In this document: piece by piece, positions 39,301-44,474 of the stretch
Numbering within the stretch: position 1 is the first letter of the stretch
Layout: the number at the start of each line of letters is the position of its first letter
Origin: Bacteroidia bacterium
GTDB taxonomy: Bacteria > Bacteroidota > Bacteroidia > Bacteroidales > Prolixibacteraceae
NCBI GenBank assembly: GCA_025358395.1
Contig: JANYJT010000093.1
Location: forward strand, 1-44,474
DNA: 44,474 nucleotides
Direction: 5' to 3'
Made by a program: the position numbers and the translations under genes
The notes under the pieces: generated by a model
Told to the model about the DNA's origin: nothing
The model's input: only the letters and a program-made list of their open reading frames with translations
Databases searched by the model: none

Positions 39301-41419
39301 TAGTCGGTTTCGGCGTGATTTTTTGAATGATGTTTTCTGATAGTAGATTTGTTGGATAAGATGAAGTCTCGGACGGTCTCGGAGATTCTGTCCGTGCTGT
39401 TCGTTGAAACATTGAATCTACATTTGTTAATCTCGAACTACCCTGACCTACTGCAGCAGTTCCCGATCTTGAGAATAGATTATCGATACTACTTAATCCA
39501 CTCATACGAACCGGTTCTACAGGAGCCATTGTTTTCGGTCGTGCGAATAAACTTTCTACCGTAGTAAGTTTACTTGATTCAGGGGTTTTGTATTCTTTCG
39601 GTAATGATCTGACTTCTCCGAACGTTATTTCTTCTAAGTTTAATTTCGGTTTTTGTTTACCGATAATCGTTGATATCTGATCTGTAGTCGGTTTCGGAGT
39701 GATTTTATTTACAATATTTTCCGATAATAGATTTGTCGGGTATTTTGACATATCAGTTGTTTTCTTAAATGTAGGCTCGATCATTCCTAATCTTGTACTG
39801 CCTTCTCCGGTCGCCGCAATACCCGTTCGTGCAAACATGCTTTCTACATTCGAAAGTTTGTTTGAACTTGCAGGGATATATTTTGACGGTAAGTATGCAA
39901 GTTCATTGGATACTTTTTCTATTGATACCGGGCGACTTGTTGGTTCTACTATAGAAGTTTTAAAGAATCCACTTGATGCACCCCCTGATTCATAGTTTAT
40001 ATTACTTTTTGTTACAGGTTGTTGTTTTATAGGTTGCTCTACAGGTCTTGTACCTAATGCTCCACCACCTATAAATATTCCCGTTCTTGCAAGGTTGACA
40101 CCCAGTCTCGGTGCAACTGTTTCGGCATCAAATTGTTTGAATCCCCCGGTTGCTTCTGATGCACTTCCTGCTACCATCATACCAGTAAATGCGGGTGTGA
40201 ACGCTTTTTGTGCAGTTTCGTATGTTTTTATAACTTTCGGGATATATGGAGATGTCGTATCCAATATAGCTGCAGCTTTACCGGCTTCTCCTGCTTTACT
40301 TAATGAACCGAATACTGCTCCCGTTGCAAAACCTTCTACGGCGGTTCCGATTGCTTCATCCGGTTTATTGCGAACCCAATCGTAGACACCTTTTTGCGCA
40401 CCCATTACGAATTTTGTCGGTTCTTTTATACCTGCTGCATCTAATGTAGATAATACCGGCATTGTAGAATAAGCTATATTTCGTTGTGTATTTTCTGATA
40501 GTGTTTTCGGTAATACTTTTCCGTATGTGCTTTCTACGAATCCTTCTCGCATTGTATCGAACGTAGATGCGCCTTCTTTTACTGTCGGTACTCCGCTTTC
40601 TGTAGTTGTGATTATATCTTTTGCGAAGAATGCCGGAGTATTACTCGGACTCCATCCTTCTGTTCTTTTAAAACTGCTTGTCGGATATGCTTTATTAATT
40701 GCTTCTGCTACACTCGGTGCCTGAATCCCTACCTGTTTCGGGTCTAAAAATGATAGAACTCCTCCGACTCCGACCGGAAGATTCTGCACCCAATCTTCAC
40801 TTTTAGTTACGGTCGTTTTCGGTGCTGATGCTAATATTGCATCAACATCTGCTGATGTTAGTTTAGGAGTTGCGGATCTCGGTTGGATTGTAAAACCTAA
40901 TGTTGATCCCGATTGTGTCAGGTACGAGTTTACTCGAGATGGTGTTTGATCTTTAATGATGTCTGATACTGATTGCGTTTTCGGGGCAACGAATGACTGC
41001 GACGATTGATACGGTTTTATATATTGCGATATTTGTTGAGAGGTTTCTTGTGAAAATTTACTGACTGGTTGAATTACCTGTTCTGCTTTCGGTAACCAGT
41101 TCCCGCTTGCAGCTCCTCTTGCCCAATCTGAATACTGGTTCGGATTAGGGATTTGTACAGTAGGTAGGTTTACAGATTGTTTTTGTAATGAGTTCTGGAA
41201 TGAATTATAATCTCTGTTTATATTACTTGCAGTATTAGATAAATAATTCTCTGCAGTATTTCTTAAATTACTTGCTGCTGCTGTAAACTGATTTGTTGGG
41301 GACGTTGGAAGTGTAAACTGTTGCTGTTGTTTTTGTTGTGCAGATTGTTGTTCCGGTAATCTCGGTAACCAATTACCGCTTGCTGCCCCACTTACCCATC
41401 CTGAAAAATCGAACGCCAT
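36338..41419 (-). CDS. Giant repeat protein with two JAMM/MPN-like domains, 1693 aa
   Basis: The N-terminus has two FSGWV/YSDWA-type modules with GAASGNWLP, then low-complexity sequence and a hydrophobic part (about 320-480). Residues 490-870 hold repeats: [SNT][IV][ED][SN][LM]FxR occurs about nine times, and YPTNLLSENI with KITPKPTT recurs. A first JAMM-like domain has HIHTHP near residue 945; a second has AHPHP near 1238 followed by LPTPSEID, giving the HxHP and SxxD metal ligands. The first lacks a clear SxxD. The C-terminal 400 residues are basic. It could cut proteins or ubiquitin-like modifiers, or be structural. GAGGTAGTC precedes the ATG. Confidence 0.75.
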   Translation of the reverse strand: MAFDFSGWVSGAASGNWLPRLPEQQSAQQKQQQQFTLPTSPTNQFTAAASNLRNTAENYLSNTASNINRDYNSFQNSLQKQSVNLPTVQIPNPNQYSDWARGAASGNWLPKAEQVIQPVSKFSQETSQQISQYIKPYQSSQSFVAPKTQSVSDIIKDQTPSRVNSYLTQSGSTLGFTIQPRSATPKLTSADVDAILASAPKTTVTKSEDWVQNLPVGVGGVLSFLDPKQVGIQAPSVAEAINKAYPTSSFKRTEGWSPSNTPAFFAKDIITTTESGVPTVKEGASTFDTMREGFVESTYGKVLPKTLSENTQRNIAYSTMPVLSTLDAAGIKEPTKFVMGAQKGVYDWVRNKPDEAIGTAVEGFATGAVFGSLSKAGEAGKAAAILDTTSPYIPKVIKTYETAQKAFTPAFTGMMVAGSASEATGGFKQFDAETVAPRLGVNLARTGIFIGGGALGTRPVEQPIKQQPVTKSNINYESGGASSGFFKTSIVEPTSRPVSIEKVSNELAYLPSKYIPASSNKLSNVESMFARTGIAATGEGSTRLGMIEPTFKKTTDMSKYPTNLLSENIVNKITPKPTTDQISTIIGKQKPKLNLEEITFGEVRSLPKEYKTPESSKLTTVESLFARPKTMAPVEPVRMSGLSSIDNLFSRSGTAAVGQGSSRLTNVDSMFQRTARTESPRPSETSSYPTNLLSENIIQKITPKPTTEQIASIVSMEKPTAPRIEEITFGEIKSLPKEYIPPKSSGLTEIESMFTRPKPQSSPEPSSYSSGNIESLFARPSTATQSPSNVVITSGNIENLFARKGFAATGEVGSSSLSNIEQLFQRTTQSGSASSSAFPSRSNPYESSKYPTGLISAKKIGKSTAHTESPQTINRKLTSAANSKPDILALKSLAKKGSGEWLILTDKNLNIIYMKEAPRNKISGEMLKDGMDTANALGISEVYHIHTHPTTSGIQLNTLSGAPLKTNIGDMLVNTWLKNNAKSEFGITVLGNGIVTERGVTMYKLPKGSTEELVTKHYDLVNQVSPSTSTSDVNILSQREFMVKEQTARRNAEDVLTAAGDILKREFRTPIDRSGGRPKTVFDRQAATVQRKRNEDVIDFTKGVADEVIGTRSATTAETPTSLLSDKIRPQKNELIVGYDKSTWADLGYPSDMYSLPMRLEKVTIRKQPNTEYSRELNKSEKIAWEHQNTQRKSGKPQTEILVATQNGITEKPYIMYGDRTGASGRDFGIIQNAVIAHPHPTDIGSKFKNAVSLPTPSEIDHLASIELSTGVHSVVSPQKVYSGIFPNTVTADKFQTEVTKNTLRRGRPYESDFRNTVRKDDAMNENISKRINQFYTTAIKNVANKYPGFKKHDFKALKELIDDSTNLKTKTNLSGDKVKINSVNDIFPNMDSNIEKGFAFPLSDGLRRVTTDANKAKGITGLEKWQSEVIDTLRNEEIKAYNNYREYIQARGHYAIGGKIHSADITKSDVRYNKEVTFKESSQKRNAERDLRAEFLASTQPNPHVSRFSNVKYNRGKINVLELPTTIIDKKAINEVPFTTKVKGRINKKIEDIKDTITDKIYSGNDYPYDFDMNKPITLGKFGSKEHKNTHRTSKKPSYAKQPGIYIGLSSQNAIKTPKYHKADLDIGSLWGSVVINKPKKQVKKPAASKKKANKPPVTQSALELWYGHNVTSNNGKSKYRRTKGLMSNWFA

Positions 41420-41446
41420 GACTACCTCTATATATATATTAGATAG

Positions 41447-41456
41447 TAGTAATAAT
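41447..41456 (-). promoter_or_regulatory. ATTATTACTA operon-start element, copy 3
   Basis: Minus-strand CGTATTATTACTACTATCT, 28 bases before ATG 41419, followed by ATATATATATAG. Confidence 0.5.
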
Positions 41457-41497
41457 ACGGTTTATTATTTAAACGTTTACATCAGAAAAAAAAGATA

Positions 41498-41839
41498 TTA
41501 CTGGGGTTGTGTTGGGGGTGTTTTATTTTGTTTTGATTTTCTATAATATGCATATGCAGATAATACTATAAATATCGATCCACATATTATCGAGAGGTTA
41601 ATAATTGCATCAAATACTATTGATGGTTCTTTCGGTTCAGTCCATACACAATCCTGCATTTTGCCGTTGGTATGCAGCATACTGTTTAATTCATAATCGT
41701 TGGCTGATCTTGTAGTATTTTCTACACAATGCACCGTTGATTTATACGGGACTTCTATGAAGAACATGAGTAATGACATTATTGACAATATAATTGTCAA
41801 TATGAAGAATGTAACTATAAGTTTCTGTAAACCGTCCAT
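41498..41839 (-). CDS. Membrane protein with two TM helices, 113 aa
   Basis: AAAGGTGTAATAAAA precedes the ATG. TM helices at about 7-29 (LIVTFFILTIILSIMSLLMF) and 78-98; between them an external loop with two Cys (HCVENT, DCVWTEP) that may form a disulfide. Short basic, Pro-rich tail. Confidence 0.7.
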   Translation of the reverse strand: MDGLQKLIVTFFILTIILSIMSLLMFFIEVPYKSTVHCVENTTRSANDYELNSMLHTNGKMQDCVWTEPKEPSIVFDAIINLSIICGSIFIVLSAYAYYRKSKQNKTPPTQPQ

Positions 41840-41844
41840 TTTTA

Positions 41845-42186
41845 TTACACCTTTGTTTGTTCCATACTTTGTTTTACACTTGATACAAGGTCAAATCCGA
41901 GTTTTTGGCGCACGAAATCGTCTGCTGAATTTAATGCTATTCTGACTTGCCCTTGTTTTTGTTCCCATAAGAACTCTGTTTTATTAGTTTTATCGTTACT
42001 TATTTTTATACCTATTGAATAATGACTTTCGTGTTCTGCTGATATTTTTCTCGATACTTCTTCTTTCGCAATTTGCACACCAAGAGCGATGTTTCCGTGC
42101 GAAGACCAGTTAAAAATGGGGGAATTCTTATTGCTGTTGTAGATTTGAATTCCTATATAGTAAATCCTTTCGTTTTCGAAACTCAT
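41845..42186 (-). CDS. Hypothetical protein with internal duplication, 113 aa
   Basis: GAGGAATAAAA precedes the ATG. Two similar halves: YYIGIQIYNSNKNSPIFNWS with VQIAKEEV, and HYSIGIKISNDKTNKTEFLW with VRIALNSADDFV. Each half is two strands and a helix. Confidence 0.7.
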   Translation of the reverse strand: MSFENERIYYIGIQIYNSNKNSPIFNWSSHGNIALGVQIAKEEVSRKISAEHESHYSIGIKISNDKTNKTEFLWEQKQGQVRIALNSADDFVRQKLGFDLVSSVKQSMEQTKV

Positions 42187-42223
42187 TTTTATTCCTCACC
42201 TTTGTTGTTGATGTTAAAAACCA

Positions 42224-44474
42224 TCAAAGCCAATCTACTTCCTCTCGTAGTTTCGGGAGTCCGGTAATCAGTAGCATTATTCCGGATAAGATTGCTACAC
42301 CAATGAAGATGTAATATGCTAATCCAGATCCACCTGCTATTGTCATACCCAATAAAGAAACTCCTATATTAAACACCGACAGTAATATTAAATACTTTAG
42401 ATCTCTAAGTATAAATATTAATACTACCAGAAGTAGGTTTAGAGCGACTAAATACATAACTTCATACCCGGCGCTGTTGGTTTTCGCAGTTGCTTTCGCT
42501 AACAATGATGCATAACCGGTTTCGTTGTATGCGGATGAATTATATGCTCGAATGTTGTGTCTTTCGCCCGGTAATAAATCTGACATTAAGTATGTATTTC
42601 CGGTATAGTTTGTCACTGCCGGACTTGCACTGTCGTCTACGTATAAATCCATTACCGGTAATGCTTCTGATCGGTTAACATTCTCGAAATGCCACTGGAT
42701 ATATTTCTCTCCGACTTCGGCTGTGATAATTACAGTCTGGTTGTCTATTAATATCGGTACTGGTGTCGGGGTAGGCGTCGGAGTCACTGAACTATTGATT
42801 ACATTTATATAGTTTGTTCTTATTTTTGTGTTATTACCGAATGTGTTTGATACATATAACTGAACAGTATATACCCCGACCGAATATGTATGGATGGGTG
42901 GGGTGTTATCATTACTATATGAACCGTCACCGAATGACCAGTTCCACTCATTAATAGAACCTGTCGATTGATCGATGAATGTTACATCTAATGAATCGTT
43001 GCCCGTTAATGGCGAACCCACGAAATCGGCTACCGGTGCGTTTGCTGCAGTTACCGTTATGTAATTTATTTTCGTTTCTGTATCATAACTATATTGTTTT
43101 CCTGCAATCAACGTGATCGTATATGATTGTACTGCAACGAACTGGTGTATCGGGTTTTGTAAATCCGAATAAGTTCCATCACCGAATGACCAGTTCCAAC
43201 TTGTCGGATCTTCTGTTGATCCATCAATAAACTGGACTCCTAATGGGGATTGCCCTGCAGTATGATTTGCACTGAAATCTGCATTTATCGGATTGATTAC
43301 CGTTAGTGTCTGATGAGTTGTGTTCACACCGAATGCATTTGTTGCAGTTAATATGATAGTCTTATTTCCTGCGGTTACGAATGTATGTGTCGGACTCTGT
43401 AAGTTACTGTAAATTCCGTCTCCGAACGACCAGTTCCAACTTGTCGGAGTGTAACTGCTGTTATCAGTAAATTTCACTACGAATGGATATACTCCTACGG
43501 ATACATTCATCAAGAATGAGGCTAATGGCGCGTTATCTACAGTGACATATTGTGTTATTGATGATGAACCCCCTGCATTTGTGACTGTGAGATTTACAGG
43601 GAAGTATCCTATTGTATTAAACTGGTGTAATGGATTTTCATCTGAACTTGTATATCCATCTCCGAATGACCAGTTCCAACTTGTCGGATTATTTGCAGAG
43701 GTGTCCGTGAATGTAACTATTCCCGTCGGGATGATATAATATATGCTTGCTATGTAGTTCGCTATCGGAGCGGCTATTTGAGTTGCGGTTATATAGTTGC
43801 TCTTATTTGTCCAGTTAGTATACTGACCGTTACTTACACTGAAATTCACTGAATAGTTGCCGGGATTGACATAGTAATGTGATGGTGATAACTGATTGTT
43901 ACTTGTAGTGTTTCCGTCACCGAATGTCCACAGATATGTAGTTCCGTTTGTTGCTACACCAGTGAATGATACTGTAAACGGTACTGTGCCCGTAGTAATA
44001 TCTCCACTGAATGCCGATGTTGTTGTATTAAATACCGTGATGTATTTTAGTTTTGTTGATGATCCGCCGGAATTAGTTACGGTTAAATTAACTGTATAGT
44101 TTCCACCGGTTGAATATACATATGTATTATTCTGCGCAGTAGATACATGTCCATCTCCGAACGACCAGTTCCAACTTGTTATGATTCCAGTTGAATTGTC
44201 CGTGAAATTAACCGCTACTGGGAATAATCCGCTTGTTACGTTCGTTGTGAAATCTGCGACCGGAATTGGTGCACTTACATTAATGTATGTATTTTGAGTG
44301 CTTATATTAGATCCACCCGCATTTGTCGCAGTGAGTTTTATTGTGTAATTACCTGTAGTAAACGTTCTTACTGGGTTTTGTACCGTGCTGAAATAAACTA
44401 CTGTGTTATTTCCGGTTACATTGTTGAAACTCCAATTCCAGTTTGTCGGTGCATTTGTACTTGTATCAGTAAAC
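42224..44474 (-). CDS. PKD-repeat surface protein with C-terminal membrane helices (5' end outside window)
   Basis: The frame is open from the window edge to TAA-type end at 42224, at least 749 residues. At least seven PKD domains are visible by their WNWSFGDG or WTFGDG signatures, with many NxT/S sites. A PTPTPTP linker leads to a beta domain (QTVIITAEVGEKYIQWHFEN) and three or four C-terminal TM helices (MYLVALNLLLVVLIFIL and later). PKD proteins are common on Methanosarcinia/Methanomicrobia surfaces. Here it may be a virion spike, an adhesin or a host-derived envelope protein. The signal peptide lies beyond the window. Confidence 0.85.
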   Translation of the reverse strand, partial: FTDTSTNAPTNWNWSFNNVTGNNTVVYFSTVQNPVRTFTTGNYTIKLTATNAGGSNISTQNTYINVSAPIPVADFTTNVTSGLFPVAVNFTDNSTGIITSWNWSFGDGHVSTAQNNTYVYSTGGNYTVNLTVTNSGGSSTKLKYITVFNTTTSAFSGDITTGTVPFTVSFTGVATNGTTYLWTFGDGNTTSNNQLSPSHYYVNPGNYSVNFSVSNGQYTNWTNKSNYITATQIAAPIANYIASIYYIIPTGIVTFTDTSANNPTSWNWSFGDGYTSSDENPLHQFNTIGYFPVNLTVTNAGGSSSITQYVTVDNAPLASFLMNVSVGVYPFVVKFTDNSSYTPTSWNWSFGDGIYSNLQSPTHTFVTAGNKTIILTATNAFGVNTTHQTLTVINPINADFSANHTAGQSPLGVQFIDGSTEDPTSWNWSFGDGTYSDLQNPIHQFVAVQSYTITLIAGKQYSYDTETKINYITVTAANAPVADFVGSPLTGNDSLDVTFIDQSTGSINEWNWSFGDGSYSNDNTPPIHTYSVGVYTVQLYVSNTFGNNTKIRTNYINVINSSVTPTPTPTPVPILIDNQTVIITAEVGEKYIQWHFENVNRSEALPVMDLYVDDSASPAVTNYTGNTYLMSDLLPGERHNIRAYNSSAYNETGYASLLAKATAKTNSAGYEVMYLVALNLLLVVLIFILRDLKYLILLSVFNIGVSLLGMTIAGGSGLAYYIFIGVAILSGIMLLITGLPKLREEVDWL

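Noticed and set aside
1..44474. CRISPR array or insertion sequence
   Set aside because: No regularly spaced repeats with unique spacers and no transposase or terminal inverted repeats were found.

Overview
The window reads as part of an archaeal mobile element (virus or large plasmid). The host is probably a methanogen or methanotroph of the Methanosarcinia/Methanomicrobia. This rests on GGTGA/GGAGG ribosome binding sites, AT-rich TATA-like promoter boxes, T-run terminators, a tRNA gene without encoded CCA, and a surface protein with repeated PKD domains and C-terminal membrane helices. No capsid, portal, terminase, polymerase, transposase or CRISPR array was recognised, so virus versus plasmid is open. 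All genes but one lie on the minus strand, tightly packed, often with TGATG, TAATG or ATGA overlaps. Many are shorter than 60 codons.

Layout, read 5'->3' on the minus strand from the right edge. 44.5-36.3 kb: PKD surface protein, two small proteins, and a 1693-residue repetitive protein with two JAMM/MPN-like domains. 36.3-32.3 kb: small basic and zinc-ribbon proteins, then two disordered repeat proteins (158 and 635 aa). 32.3-29.9 kb: an AT-rich gap, the only plus-strand gene, small zinc/HTH proteins and a 385-aa winged-helix protein with a hairpin in its leader. 29.8-17.4 kb: a nearly gap-free array of about 55 very small genes of mostly unknown function, with zinc ribbons, a GNAT-like and a DUF5661-like protein. 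17.4-15.1 kb: a long region without convincing genes. It holds an iteron-like array around an inverted repeat, a GC/GT-rich stretch with a purine tract, and a candidate structured RNA of about 1 kb with its own TATA box and a terminator-like hairpin. 15.2-9.2 kb: a Ycf46-like AAA+ ATPase, a Ycf35 (DUF1257)-like protein, a DUF2997-like protein, a helical protein, a NrdG-like radical SAM protein and accessories, with a recurring hairpin element in the intergenic leaders. 9.2-0 kb: small genes, a tRNA-Leu(UAA) preceded by a hairpin-rich spacer, and a secreted repeat protein.

The Ycf46/Ycf35/DUF2997/radical SAM group is the clearest functional module. Its genes seem to be one operon punctuated by the hairpin element, and the candidate long RNA lies just upstream. 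Several small genes are interrupted: five by one-base changes in A/T runs, one by another one-base shift, one by a TGA in a duplicated segment, one by an in-frame TAG. Sequencing error, decay, frameshifting and stop readthrough (pyrrolysine at TAG) are all possible. Function calls rest on motif recognition by eye, without database searches.
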